Both the position numbers and the translations under genes were made by a program. A stretch of DNA of 32,803 nt from JAUQQI01 sp042408785 (GTDB taxonomy: Bacteria > Chloroflexota > Dehalococcoidia > JAUQQI01): positions 1-32,803 of the forward strand of contig JBHOQU010000092.1 in assembly GCA_042408785.1 (NCBI GenBank), given 5' to 3'. Positions 15,226 through 23,771 of this stretch are shown one piece after another. The notes beneath the pieces are model-generated. The model saw nothing but the letters and a program-made list of their open reading frames with translations. It was not told where the DNA came from and ran no database searches. How positions within the stretch are numbered: the stretch's first letter is position 1; each line of letters begins with the position of its first letter.

Positions 15226-16417
15226 GGGCCTCGGCCACAGGCCGGTGCCTGGAAATATTGGCCACGATCCCCAGGGCCGCCAGGGTGACCACCAGGGCCG
15301 AGCCCCCGTAGGAGACCAGAGGCAGGGGGATCCCCGTGAGGGGAATCAGGTGGGTTACCCCGCCGATGTTGACGAAGGTCTGGCCCACCAGCCAGATGGC
15401 CACCCCACCGGCCAGCAGCATCCCGAAGCGGTCGGGGGCGTTCAGGGCGACCCGGAGACACCGGTAGCCCACGAAGCCCAGAAGACCAAGGAGAAAAAGG
15501 CCCCCGACCAGGCCCAGCTCCTCGGCCACGATGGCGAAGATCGCGTCGGTATGGGCCCCGGGAACATAGGCAAACTTCTGCCGGCTGGCCCCGAGGCCGC
15601 GCCCGAAGAGTCCCCCGCTCCCGAGGGCGATGAGGGACTGCACGATCTGAAATCCGATCCCCTGGGGGTCCGCCCAGGGGTCTTTAAAGGCGGCGAGGCG
15701 GCGGGCCCGATACCCCTCGGTGAGGGCCAGCAGGCCCACCACCCCCAGGCCGGCCAGCCCGACAAACCCGATCTCCAGGGCCGAAAGGCCGGCCAGGAAA
15801 ACCATCCCCAGGGCGATGGCCCCCACCATAACCGCCGTCCCCAGGTCGGGTTGAAAGAGGATGAGACCCACCAGGCCCCCCACCGTGATGCCGAAAGGCA
15901 GGGCCCACCGGATAAAACCGACCCTCCGACCGGCCTGCTTTTCCAGCCAGGCCGCCAGGTAAATTACCAGGGCCAGCTTGGCGAATTCCGAGGGCTGCCA
16001 GGCTGGGAGGGGTCCCAGCTGGAGCCAGCGGCTGGCCCCGTACTGGGGGTCGCCGGTGTGCCAGACCAGAATCAGCCCCAGGTAAGCGACAAGCAGCCCC
16101 CAGAGGGCAAAACGCTTCCAGACCCGGTAGTCTACCAGGTAAGTAATCACGAAGGCCCCGGCGCCCAGGGCCAGGGCGGCCGCCTGCCGGCCGAAAAAGT
16201 AGTACGGGTTGTTAAATTCCCGCAGGCCCACCGCGAAGCTGGCGCTGTAGACGGCCATCAGGCCGAAGGCCGCCACCAGTCCCACCGACCCCAAAAGCCA
16301 CCAGTCGGGCGGTCCGAGCCGGGTAGCCGCCAGCTCCCGGGCCCGGATCCGGCGGCGCCTTTCCGCCACCTTCTCCCGCCGGCCGCCGGCTAGTGGGAGC
16401 TGTTCTGCGCGCGCCAT
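15206..16417 (-). CDS. ftsW: Septal peptidoglycan polymerase FtsW (SEDS family)
   Basis: Polytopic membrane glycosyltransferase that polymerises lipid II at the septum with its partner FtsI. It has 403 residues with about ten hydrophobic helices after a basic N-terminal tail (REKVAERRRRIRAREL). SEDS signatures are WQPSEFAKLALVIYLA, FQPDLGTA, the conserved KDPWADPQGIGFQIVQSLIALGSGG loop, AHTDAIFAIVAEELGLVGG and PLVSYGGSALV. It overlaps murD by 28 bases and murG by 20. It is the first of two SEDS genes in the window and, by its place among the mur genes, the division-specific one. Confidence 0.96.
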   Translation of the reverse strand: MARAEQLPLAGGRREKVAERRRRIRARELAATRLGPPDWWLLGSVGLVAAFGLMAVYSASFAVGLREFNNPYYFFGRQAAALALGAGAFVITYLVDYRVWKRFALWGLLVAYLGLILVWHTGDPQYGASRWLQLGPLPAWQPSEFAKLALVIYLAAWLEKQAGRRVGFIRWALPFGITVGGLVGLILFQPDLGTAVMVGAIALGMVFLAGLSALEIGFVGLAGLGVVGLLALTEGYRARRLAAFKDPWADPQGIGFQIVQSLIALGSGGLFGRGLGASRQKFAYVPGAHTDAIFAIVAEELGLVGGLFLLGLLGFVGYRCLRVALNAPDRFGMLLAGGVAIWLVGQTFVNIGGVTHLIPLTGIPLPLVSYGGSALVVTLAALGIVANISRHRPVAEAHEGGKG

Positions 16418-17769
16418 TCGCCTACAAGCCTGCGGAAGACTTCCCCCCGGTGCTCGAAGTCCCGGAATTCATCGAAACTGGCAAACGCCGGCGAAAGCAG
16501 TACGGTATCCCCCGGCCGGGCCAGGCTCAGCGCCCGGCGGAACGCCTCGGCCAGGCCGGGCTGAACTTCGTCGACGGGAACACCCCCAGCCGCCATCGCC
16601 TCCCGCACCTGGGGGCCCGCCTGCCCGTAGGGGATGACCAGCCGGCAGGCCTCCCGGGCGGCGGCCACCAGGGGGTCCAGGGGCAGGCCCTTCGGTTTAC
16701 CCCCGGCCAGGAGCACGACCGGCGGCGCGGTCGCCCGAATTCCCGCCGCTGCCCGGACCGGGGACGTGGCGATGCTGTCGTTCACGAAGCGCACCCCGTT
16801 CACCTCCCCGACCGGTTCCAGCCGGTGGGGCAGGGGCCGAAAGCGGGCCAGCACCCGCCGGATGGAGGTTACCGTCGCGCCGGCCAGGTGGGCGGCCAGG
16901 GCGGCCGCCAGGCAGTTGTAAAGGTTGTGGCGGCCCGGGAGGGGAATCTCCCCCACCCCGCCCAGGTCCACTTCCTCACCCGTAGCGGTCTTAAGCACCA
17001 GCCGCCCGGCGCGGATGCCGGCGGCCGGCCGACCCTCGGGAGGTCCCAGGCCGAACCAGGCTACCCGGCCGGGAGCGGCCGCCGCAAAGCCGGCCACCAC
17101 CGGGTCGTCGGCATTGAGAACAGCCCAGTCGTCGGCACCCTGCCGGACCAGGATCTGTTTCTTGGCCTCGGCGTAGGCCTCGAAAGACGGGTGGCGGTCC
17201 AGGTGGTCGGGGTAAAGGTTTAAAACCACCGCCACCCGGGGCGACGGCGGCCCCAGCTCCAGCTGAAAACTGCTCAGCTCCAGCACAACCCGGTCCCAGG
17301 GTCGGATGAGGGGAAGCCAGTCCAGCAGGGGCCGGCCGATGTTGCCCCCAACCCAGGCGGTAAACCCGGTGTCCCCCAGGATGCGCCCGATCAGGGTGGT
17401 GGTGGTGCTCTTGCCGCAGGACCCGGTAACCCCCACCGTGGGGGCCGGACACTCCCGGAGGAAAAGGTCGGTAAGGGACGAGACCCGCCGTCCCGCCGCC
17501 CTGAGCCCAACCACCCACGGCGCATCCAGGGGAACCCCCGGCGACAGAAAAACCACATCGGCCGGGGCGAGGTCCTCGGCCCGATTCCGGCCCAGCACCA
17601 GCTCCACGGGCAGGTCGGCCAGGGCCTGGAGGGCAGGCTTGAGCTCGGCGGGCCCCTTCCGGTCAACAGCCACTACCCGGAAGCTCTGCCGGGCAAGATA
17701 GCGGACCAGGCTCAGCCCTTCCCGGCCGAGGCCCACTACTGCCGCAACTCCCGAAGCGACCTGAGCCAC
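16390..17769 (-). CDS. murD: UDP-N-acetylmuramoylalanine--D-glutamate ligase MurD
   Basis: Mur ligase adding D-Glu to UDP-MurNAc-L-Ala. It has 459 residues. It opens with the Rossmann motif AAVVGLGREGLSLVRYLA, then LSPGVPLDAPWV, the ATP loop GVTGSCGKSTTTTLIGRIL, VLELSSFQLE (substrate site), NLYPDHLDRH, LPGRHNLYNCLAAALAA, PLPHRLEPVGEVNGVRFVNDS and LLSPAFASFDEF. GTG 17769 is the only start that keeps the first strand. It overlaps the small ORF upstream by 34 bases. The next enzyme, MurE, is not encoded in this cluster. Confidence 0.97.
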   Translation of the reverse strand: MAQVASGVAAVVGLGREGLSLVRYLARQSFRVVAVDRKGPAELKPALQALADLPVELVLGRNRAEDLAPADVVFLSPGVPLDAPWVVGLRAAGRRVSSLTDLFLRECPAPTVGVTGSCGKSTTTTLIGRILGDTGFTAWVGGNIGRPLLDWLPLIRPWDRVVLELSSFQLELGPPSPRVAVVLNLYPDHLDRHPSFEAYAEAKKQILVRQGADDWAVLNADDPVVAGFAAAAPGRVAWFGLGPPEGRPAAGIRAGRLVLKTATGEEVDLGGVGEIPLPGRHNLYNCLAAALAAHLAGATVTSIRRVLARFRPLPHRLEPVGEVNGVRFVNDSIATSPVRAAAGIRATAPPVVLLAGGKPKGLPLDPLVAAAREACRLVIPYGQAGPQVREAMAAGGVPVDEVQPGLAEAFRRALSLARPGDTVLLSPAFASFDEFRDFEHRGEVFRRLVGEWRAQNSSH

Positions 17770-17876
17770 AGCTCCACCGGGTTGAGTTTTACCAGCATCC
17801 GGAAAAGCCGGGGAATCCGCCGGGGCCGGCGCCGCCGGCGGCCGGAAATCCTGAGTTGGCGGGCGACGTAAATCAT
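17736..17876 (-). CDS. Small arginine-rich ORF between mraY and murD, unknown
   Basis: A 46-codon frame starting MIYVARQLRISGRRRRRPRR and ending LNPVELWLRSLRELRQ. ATG 17876 has GAGG eight bases upstream; in-frame ATG 17882 is too close to it. The frame begins 13 bases after the mraY stop and overlaps the murD start by 34 bases, so it fills the only 120-base space between the two annotated genes in a cluster where other junctions overlap or nearly touch. The middle is a run of Arg and Pro, and the C-terminal half could form an amphipathic helix, so RNA or acidic-lipid contact is conceivable. I recognise no family. It could instead be non-coding spacer in GC-rich DNA. Confidence 0.45.
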   Translation of the reverse strand: MIYVARQLRISGRRRRRPRRIPRLFRMLVKLNPVELWLRSLRELRQ

Positions 17877-17889
17877 AACCATATCCTCA

Positions 17890-18876
17890 TCAGTGGGCGG
17901 GCGGCACGGCCAGGGCCAGGGCAACCCCGACCATGGCCGCGCAGATACCGACCAGCCAGAAGCGGGTGGTAACCTGGGGTTCCGACCAGCCCATCAGCTC
18001 AAAGTGGTGGTGGATGGGAGCCATCTTAAAGAGCCGCTTCCCCCCCGTCAGCTTAAAGTAGGCCACCTGCAGGATGACCGAAAGGGCCACGATGACGAAC
18101 ACAAGCCCGACGACCGGCAGCAGCAGCCACTGGCCCGTCATCAGGGCCACCGTCGCCAGGGTCGCCCCCAGGGCCAAAGACCCGGTGTCGCCCATCATCA
18201 GCTCGGCCGGGTGCGCATTGTACCACAGGAAGGCCAGGATCGCCCCGACAACGGTGAAGCAGAAGGTCACCAGGTAGCTCTGACCCTGCAGGTAGGCGAT
18301 GATTCCGTAGGCCGCAAAGGCCATGGCCGCCGTGCCCCCGGCCAGGGTGTCCAGGCCGTCGGTCAGGTTGACGGCGTTCGCCGTCCCCACGATGACGAAG
18401 ACGGCCACCGGCAGGTAGAACCAGCCCAGGCTGTAAGACCCCACGAAGGGAATGTGGATCTTCTCGTAGCCCAGGAGAAAGTGGAGCACCAGGGCGGCCC
18501 CAACCGCTAGGCCGGTGAGGAGGAGCAGCTTAACCCGGCCGGCCAGCCCGCCCCGGTTGCGGCCGATCAGCCCAAGCGTATCGTCCAGGGCCCCAATGAG
18601 GCCGCTGGCCACCACCACGGTCAGGGGCAAAAGCATGGAGAGGCGGCCGAAAAGGTTGAAAAGAAGGGTGCTCACGAAGGTGGCCGCAAAAATCAAAATG
18701 CCCCCCATCGTTAACGTGCCCGTTTTGACCCGGTGGCCGGCCGGGCCCTCCTCCCGAATGGCCTTGCCCACCCGGTAGTGACGCAGGACCCGGATAACCG
18801 GCCGGCCCAGGAGGAGGCCCACCACGAAGGTAAAGGCCCCGACCAAAAGGGAGTAAAGCATCACGTCCGCGTCCAT
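17890..18876 (-). CDS. mraY: Phospho-N-acetylmuramoyl-pentapeptide transferase MraY
   Basis: Integral membrane enzyme that transfers phospho-MurNAc-pentapeptide to undecaprenyl phosphate, making lipid I. It has 328 residues with about ten helices. Signatures are GPAGHRVKTGTLTMGGI near 46, GALDDTLGLIGRNRGGLAGRVK with the Asp pair, NAVNLTDGLDTLAGG, MGDTGSLALGA, and the C-terminal APIHHHFELMGWSEPQVTTRFW with the His cluster. I start at ATG 18876, five bases after the murF stop and with a G-rich ribosome site; the 25 residues further upstream in frame are Gly/Ala-rich overlap with murF. It is the likely target of tunicamycin-like inhibitors, as in all MraY. Confidence 0.97.
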   Translation of the reverse strand: MDADVMLYSLLVGAFTFVVGLLLGRPVIRVLRHYRVGKAIREEGPAGHRVKTGTLTMGGILIFAATFVSTLLFNLFGRLSMLLPLTVVVASGLIGALDDTLGLIGRNRGGLAGRVKLLLLTGLAVGAALVLHFLLGYEKIHIPFVGSYSLGWFYLPVAVFVIVGTANAVNLTDGLDTLAGGTAAMAFAAYGIIAYLQGQSYLVTFCFTVVGAILAFLWYNAHPAELMMGDTGSLALGATLATVALMTGQWLLLPVVGLVFVIVALSVILQVAYFKLTGGKRLFKMAPIHHHFELMGWSEPQVTTRFWLVGICAAMVGVALALAVPPAH

Positions 18877-18881
18877 ACGCC

Positions 18882-20264
18882 CTATCCCCCCACCAGAAGC
18901 TGCACCGCCCGCTCCAGCCGGAGCCCCCGGGAGGCCTTGACCAGGACCCAATCCCCGGGGCCGGTCTGGACCCGGGCCACGGCCGCCGCCTCGGCCGGGT
19001 CGGAGGTCTGATAAACGGCCGCCAGGCCGGCTTCCCGGGCGGCCTCAGCCATGAGGGCTGCCCGGTCGCCGACGGCTATAAGTACATCCAGGACCCGGGC
19101 CGCCAGCCGGCCTGCCTCCCGGTGGGCCTCGGCCTCGATGGGGCCCAGCTCGAGCATATCCCCCAGAATGGCCACCTTCCGCCCGGGAAGCTGGCTCAGG
19201 AACTCCAGGGCCCCGGCCAGGGAGGCCGGGCTGGAGTTGTATGAGTCGTCCACCACCCGCCTCCCCCCAACCCCGGGCAGGACCGCCAGCCGCTGGTCCA
19301 CCGAGACCTTCAAAAGGCCCCGCTCCACCTCAACCCAGTCGAGCCCGAAGACCCGGCCCACGGCCACGGCGGCCAGGGCGGCGTAGAGTCCCGGGCGGCC
19401 GGCCAGCCCCAGCCGGAGCCGGCGACCCTCGCCCCCGGCCCAGACCCGGAGGTCGGTTCCCAGCAGGCCCCGCATTTGGACATCCGAAGCCGCCACATCG
19501 GCCGGCCGGACCCAACCATATTTTACGACCCGCGCCCGGGTCCGGGCATCGAAGGACGAGACGATGGGGTCGTCGCCGTTGAGCACGGCCACCCCAGATT
19601 CGGGCAGGTGCCCCACCAGCTCGGCCTTGGTATTGGCAATGGCCTCGAGGGAGCCCAGCCGCTCCAGGTGGCTGGGGCCCACCGCCGTGACAACCCCGAC
19701 CTGCGGTCGGGCGATGCCGCACAGAAAGGCGATATCCCCCGCCTGGTACATTCCCATCTCCAGGACGGCCACCTGGTGCTCCGGCCCGAGGCTTAAAAGG
19801 GTGAGGGGCAGGCCCACCTCCGTGTTCAGGTTGCCGGGGCTCTTAAGGACCCGGTAGCGCTCGGCCAGAACGGCGGCCACTGCCTCCTTGGTGGTGGTCT
19901 TGCCCACGCTCCCCGTAATGCCCACCACCTTCACCCCAAGGCGCCCCCGCCAGGCCCGGGCCGCATCCTGGAGGGCCGCCAGGGGGTCGTCCAGGACCCA
20001 GACCCGGGCGCCCAGCTTTCGGGCCAGGTCCCGGTCGGCGGCTGAAATCCGGTCGGTTAAGATGAGGCGGGCGCCCCGGCTGAGGGCGTCGGCGATGAAT
20101 TCCGCCCCGTGAGCCCGTCCGCCTCGCAGGGCCAGGAAGCCGTCGCCGGGCCGAACCTGCCGGGAATCGGGTCGGATGGGCGGGAGGGCCAGGTCGTCCG
20201 GCTCCGGGCCGGCGGCCTCGACCAGACGGGAGACGACCAGGTCGTAAAGTTCGGAGACTTTCAT
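18882..20264 (-). CDS. murF: UDP-MurNAc-tripeptide--D-alanyl-D-alanine ligase MurF
   Basis: Mur ligase that adds D-Ala-D-Ala to complete the UDP-MurNAc-pentapeptide, using the product of ddl in the same array. It has 460 residues. The N-terminal domain carries DSRQVRPGDGFLALRGGRAHGAEFI, followed by the ATP loop GITGSVGKTTTKEAVAAVL near 113, VLEMGMYQAGDIAFL, TAVGPSHLERLGSLE, and VVDDSYNSSPASLAGALEFL near 320, then LGDMLELG. The ATG overlaps the ftsI stop as ATGA (20264-20261). In most Firmicutes murE lies exactly here, so this junction shows its absence directly. Confidence 0.97.
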   Translation of the reverse strand: MKVSELYDLVVSRLVEAAGPEPDDLALPPIRPDSRQVRPGDGFLALRGGRAHGAEFIADALSRGARLILTDRISAADRDLARKLGARVWVLDDPLAALQDAARAWRGRLGVKVVGITGSVGKTTTKEAVAAVLAERYRVLKSPGNLNTEVGLPLTLLSLGPEHQVAVLEMGMYQAGDIAFLCGIARPQVGVVTAVGPSHLERLGSLEAIANTKAELVGHLPESGVAVLNGDDPIVSSFDARTRARVVKYGWVRPADVAASDVQMRGLLGTDLRVWAGGEGRRLRLGLAGRPGLYAALAAVAVGRVFGLDWVEVERGLLKVSVDQRLAVLPGVGGRRVVDDSYNSSPASLAGALEFLSQLPGRKVAILGDMLELGPIEAEAHREAGRLAARVLDVLIAVGDRAALMAEAAREAGLAAVYQTSDPAEAAAVARVQTGPGDWVLVKASRGLRLERAVQLLVGG

Positions 20265-22012
20265 CGGGGCTTCTCGGTAGGTGGTATACCATAGTAGGCC
20301 AGGGCCTTACTAGCTACTTCCCGGAAGACGGGGGCGGCCACCGTTGTGCCCCAGGGCACATCTTTAGGGTTGTCTAGCCTGACCAGAATCAGCAGGCGGG
20401 GCGCATCGGCCGGGACATAACCGATGTAGGAGGCGATGAATTTCGTCCGGGAATAGCCGTTCCCTTCGGGAACCTGGGCCGTACCGGTTTTCCCCGCCAG
20501 CCGGTAGCCGGGGATCAGAGCGGTGGGACTGGAACCCTTGTTGACGGCCTCGACCAGGAGGTCGGTCACCTTGCGGGCCGTCTCCTCGGAGATGACCCGG
20601 CGAATCACCGTCGGCTCGAAGCGGCGGATGCCATCGGGGGCCCGGATTTCTTTCACCAGGTAGGGGCGCATCAGGAGGCCCCCGTTGGCCACCGCCGCCA
20701 CCGCCGTCGCCAGCTCCAGGGGCGTGACCGAGAGGGCCTGACCGAAGGCGTTGGTGGCCAGGTCCACCTCGGACCAGGTGGGGTCGGTGGGAGGCTTTAC
20801 CTGCCCGGCGACCTCCGACCGGAACTCGGGGTTGAGCCGCTCGGTGAAGCCGAAGTCCCGAACGACCCGGTAAAAGTCGGCCGGACCGGTGCGGCGGGCC
20901 AGGTGAACCGCCCCCACATTGCAGCTGTAACGGATAAAGTCCACCAGGTTGGACGGGCCCATGGCGGTGTAATTCCACATCCAGATGGTCCAGGGGCCGA
21001 CCTTGACGTAGCCGGGGCAGTAGTAGGTCTCAGCGGTGCCTACCCGGCCTGATTCCAAGGCGGCCGCCAGGGTGATGATCTTAAAGGTCGAGCCCGGCTC
21101 GTAAAGGTCGGTAAAGGCCCGGTTCCGGATGAGGGCCTGGAGGTTAGGGTCGTTGAGGTCGAGCTTGGTGGGGTCCGCGGCCGGGCGGCTCACCACGGCC
21201 AGGAGGGCCCCGGTCTTGGGGTCCATCACGATGACCACGCCGGAGTCAGCCCGGTGCTCTTTCAGGGCTTTATCCAGCTCGGCCTCGGCCACCCGCTGAA
21301 TGTACCGGTCCAAGGTCAGGACAATGTCGGCCCCGTCGATGGGCGGGTCGACCTGCCTGAAGCCCAGGGGTATCTCCTCCCCGGAAGCGTCCCGTTCGTA
21401 GTAGACCCAGCCGGTTTTTCCGGCCAGGAGCGGGTCATAGTCGGCTTCGACCCCGCTCAGGCCCTGGGAGTCCCGGCCGATGAAGCCGAGGACCGGCCCG
21501 GCCAGGGAGCCTTCGGGGTAGTGCCGGCGCCACTTCGGGTCCAGGACGATTCCCGGCAACTCCGCGGCCGAAATCTTGGCGGCGGTTTCGGGCTGAACGC
21601 CTGAGGCCAGGAGCACCGGCTTATCGGCCGAGGTCTGGGCCCGCAGTTCATCGGCCGGCCGTTTTAATAACGGCGTAAGCTCCGCCACGATACGGTCCCG
21701 GGCGTCGGCCGCGCCCGGATACCTGGGGTAAAAATATACGTCGTAGGTTTGAAGACTGATGGCCAGGGGGTGGCCGTCGGCGGCCAGGATCGCCCCCCGC
21801 CGGGGAATTATCGGCCGCTTCCCCAGCTGTTCGGACCGGGCCAGCTCGGCGAAGCGGCTGTGTTCGACCACCTGCAGGTAGACCAGACGCCCGGCCAGCA
21901 GCCCGAGCCCCCCCAGCATGATGAGGCCGAGGAGAAGAAACCTCAGAAGCGGCGGCTGGTGATGGCCTACGGCAGCTCGGCCGCGACGTCCTGAAGGAGC
22001 AGCCGTAGCCAC
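20261..22012 (-). CDS. ftsI: Penicillin-binding protein, FtsI/PBP2 class B transpeptidase
   Basis: Septal cross-linking enzyme, 583 residues. It has one N-terminal transmembrane helix (LLLGLIMLGGLGLLAGRLVYLQ), a PBP dimer domain (RPIIPRRGAILAADGHPLA), and a transpeptidase domain with SxxK as STFK in EPGSTFKIITLA, SxN as SCN in RYSCNVGAVHLA, and KTG in RLAGKTGTAQVPEG. There are no C-terminal PASTA repeats, so it is FtsI-like rather than SpoVD-like. The start is set at GTG 22012, overlapping ftsL by 46 bases without a clear ribosome site, so the start is uncertain by a few codons. It is the partner of FtsW and FtsL. Confidence 0.96.
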   Translation of the reverse strand: MATAAPSGRRGRAAVGHHQPPLLRFLLLGLIMLGGLGLLAGRLVYLQVVEHSRFAELARSEQLGKRPIIPRRGAILAADGHPLAISLQTYDVYFYPRYPGAADARDRIVAELTPLLKRPADELRAQTSADKPVLLASGVQPETAAKISAAELPGIVLDPKWRRHYPEGSLAGPVLGFIGRDSQGLSGVEADYDPLLAGKTGWVYYERDASGEEIPLGFRQVDPPIDGADIVLTLDRYIQRVAEAELDKALKEHRADSGVVIVMDPKTGALLAVVSRPAADPTKLDLNDPNLQALIRNRAFTDLYEPGSTFKIITLAAALESGRVGTAETYYCPGYVKVGPWTIWMWNYTAMGPSNLVDFIRYSCNVGAVHLARRTGPADFYRVVRDFGFTERLNPEFRSEVAGQVKPPTDPTWSEVDLATNAFGQALSVTPLELATAVAAVANGGLLMRPYLVKEIRAPDGIRRFEPTVIRRVISEETARKVTDLLVEAVNKGSSPTALIPGYRLAGKTGTAQVPEGNGYSRTKFIASYIGYVPADAPRLLILVRLDNPKDVPWGTTVAAPVFREVASKALAYYGIPPTEKPR

Positions 22013-22416
22013 GCCAGCTGGTCAAATGCAAGTTGCAGGGGGTCCGGCTCCGGCGCCGGCCGGACCGCGGGGGGAGGCGGCGGTGGGGCCGGCGCCCCGG
22101 GCGGGTTTACGAAAACCCGGTCCTTCGCCTCGGCCAGCTTAAGGCGGGTGCGGGCCTCCCGCTCCACCCGGTCCAGGGACTGCAGGGAACTTATCTCGGT
22201 CTCCAGTCGGAAAGTCTGCTCGGTCCAGCGGGCGCGCTCCGCCTGGAGGCGGCGCACCTCGTAGCCCTGGGTGGTGACCAGGGTCGAAAGGGTGAGGGAT
22301 GCCAGACCCAGCACTCCTGCCGAAATTAACAAAAAGCCCAGCAGCCCCCCAACCCGAAAGCGGACGCCGCCGGCAACGGCGGCCTGCCGTCGGCGCGGGT
22401 ACGTGATTACCGCCAT
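21967..22416 (-). CDS. ftsL: Cell division protein FtsL (septum formation initiator type)
   Basis: Small bitopic divisome protein of 149 residues. It has a basic cytoplasmic start (PRRRQAAVAGGVRFRVG), one transmembrane helix (about 23-45), then a coiled coil GYEVRRLQAERARWTEQTFRLETEISSLQSLDRVEREARTRL in two heptad stretches, ending near LKLAEAKDRVFV. An unusual Pro/Ala-rich tail of about 45 residues follows. Sequence identity to known FtsL is always low; the call rests on position between rsmH and ftsI, topology and the coiled coil. ATG 22416 shares one base with the rsmH stop (TGATG). Confidence 0.88.
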   Translation of the reverse strand: MAVITYPRRRQAAVAGGVRFRVGGLLGFLLISAGVLGLASLTLSTLVTTQGYEVRRLQAERARWTEQTFRLETEISSLQSLDRVEREARTRLKLAEAKDRVFVNPPGAPAPPPPPPAVRPAPEPDPLQLAFDQLAWLRLLLQDVAAELP

Positions 22417-23357
22417 CAGGCTGCCTCCAGGATCTTTTCGGCCGCCCGCAGCTTGGCACTGCGGGCCCGGGGATTAAGGTTGATTTCGGACTCGTCGGGG
22501 GTGACCGGACGGCGGGTAAGCTCCCGAAGGGCCGCCCGGTGGCCGCAGACACAGACGGGGATGCCGGGGGGACAGATGCAGTCCCGAGATTCCCGCCGGA
22601 AGAACTCCTTAACCAGCCGGTCCTCCAGCGAATGGAAGGAAATGACCACCACCCGCCCGCCCCGGCCCAGAATTTTGACGGCCCCTTCAAGACCCCGGGT
22701 CAGGTTCTCCAGCTCCCGGTTCACGGCGATGCGCAGGGCCATAAAGGTCCGGGTCGCCGGATGGATGCGGCCGCGGGTGGTGCCCACCGCCCGGGCGACC
22801 ACCCGGGCCAGCTCGTCGGTGGTGTTAATAGGCCGGGCCTGGACAATGGCCCGGGCAATCCGGCGGGCCCGGGGCTCCTCCCCGTAGCGGCGAATCAAAT
22901 CGGCCAGCTGCGCCTCGGGGAGGCGGTTGACCAGGTCGGCGGCCGTAACCGGAGCCTCAGGGTCGTAGCGCATATCCAGCGGGCCGGAAAGCTGGAAGCT
23001 GAAGCCGGCCGTGGGGTCCCCGAGCTGGTGACTGCCGACGCCCAGGTCGAAGAGAACCCCCCGGGCCGGCACAAAGCCCTCCCGGCCGGCAACCTCAGCG
23101 ATGTCGGCAAAGTTGGCCCGAACCAGCCGGACCCGCGGGCCGAAGCGGCCCAGCCGCCGGGCCGCGATTTCCAGGGCCCTGGGGTCCAGGTCCAGGCCCA
23201 GCAGTCGGCTCTCGGGACCGGACGCCTCAAGGATCTGCTCGGCGTGGCCCCCCAGACCGACGGTGGCGTCCACGTAATCCCCCGGTCCGGTGACGAGGAA
23301 ATGAACCACCTGGGCGGCCATAACGGGACGGTGAACGTAGTCGTTACTGGGCCTCAA
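22416..23357 (-). CDS. rsmH: 16S rRNA (cytosine(1402)-N4)-methyltransferase RsmH (MraW)
   Basis: SAM-dependent methyltransferase acting on C1402 of 16S rRNA. It has 313 residues from TTG 23357. Signatures are YVHRPVMAAQVVHFL, VDATVGLGGHAEQIL (SAM site), LLGLDLDPRALEIA, GVLFDLGVGSHQL, ADLVNRLPEAQLADLIRRYGEE, ATRTFMALRIAVNREL, and VVISFHSLEDRLVKEFFR. No ATG lies near the conserved start. TTG 23357 has GGGAGG about 11 bases upstream and overlaps mraZ by 14 bases; TTG 23420 is an alternative that would add a non-conserved stretch. Second gene of the array, as in most bacteria. Confidence 0.96.
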   Translation of the reverse strand: MRPSNDYVHRPVMAAQVVHFLVTGPGDYVDATVGLGGHAEQILEASGPESRLLGLDLDPRALEIAARRLGRFGPRVRLVRANFADIAEVAGREGFVPARGVLFDLGVGSHQLGDPTAGFSFQLSGPLDMRYDPEAPVTAADLVNRLPEAQLADLIRRYGEEPRARRIARAIVQARPINTTDELARVVARAVGTTRGRIHPATRTFMALRIAVNRELENLTRGLEGAVKILGRGGRVVVISFHSLEDRLVKEFFRRESRDCICPPGIPVCVCGHRAALRELTRRPVTPDESEINLNPRARSAKLRAAEKILEAA

Positions 23358-23736
23358 AGGTGGACCGCTCCTCCCGCCAGCGTTGCGGATTCCAGATTTC
23401 GAGGTAGCGATTAAGCCCAACCACCACCCCCACGTCCTTCAGGTCGGCGTAGGCCCGCAGGTTCTGGGGAATTAAGATTCGACCCTGCCGGTCCACATCG
23501 GTAAAGTAGGCCAGGGAGAAGGTCAGCCGACGCAGGCGGCGAACGTGGGCATCCGTGAGGTCCAGGCTATCAAGCCGCTGGGTAAGCTCCGACCAGGCCG
23601 GGAGGGGAAAGACGAGGACACACCGCTCGAAGCCACGGGTTACCACCACCCCGGGCCGGAGATACTCCCGAAATTTCACGGGCAGGGTGATGCGGCCCTT
23701 CTCGTCGATGGCGTACTCGTATTCCCCAAGAAACAT
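23344..23736 (-). CDS. mraZ: Transcriptional regulator MraZ
   Basis: DNA-binding repressor/activator of the division and cell-wall cluster. It has 130 residues with two SpoVT-AbrB-type beta repeats: MFLGEYEYAIDEKGRITLPVKFRE at the start, and the second repeat FTDVDRQGRILIPQNLRAYADL near 78-99. Both DxKGR/DxQGR cores are kept. It ends GLNRYLEIWNPQRW as usual. First gene of the array; three regularly spaced TGG boxes lie 36-60 bases upstream of its ATG, which fits autoregulation. The ribosome site is weak (GGGCGGG). Confidence 0.96.
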   Translation of the reverse strand: MFLGEYEYAIDEKGRITLPVKFREYLRPGVVVTRGFERCVLVFPLPAWSELTQRLDSLDLTDAHVRRLRRLTFSLAYFTDVDRQGRILIPQNLRAYADLKDVGVVVGLNRYLEIWNPQRWREERSTFEAQ

Positions 23737-23771
23737 TTACCCGCCCGGTCCACCTTTTGACCCCGGTCTAA

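Noticed and set aside
15224..16393. 389-codon plus-strand frame opposite ftsW
   Set aside because: Highly polar Gln/Gly/Pro/His-rich translation mirroring a membrane protein; no family resemblance.
17821..17850. Tandem repeat or CRISPR-like array in the CGG/CCG-rich stretch
   Set aside because: It is only Arg-codon richness in the small ORF; no spaced repeats occur here or anywhere in the window.
20261..22012. SpoVD-type (sporulation) PBP
   Set aside because: No PASTA repeats at the C-terminus and no sporulation genes nearby; FtsI fits better.
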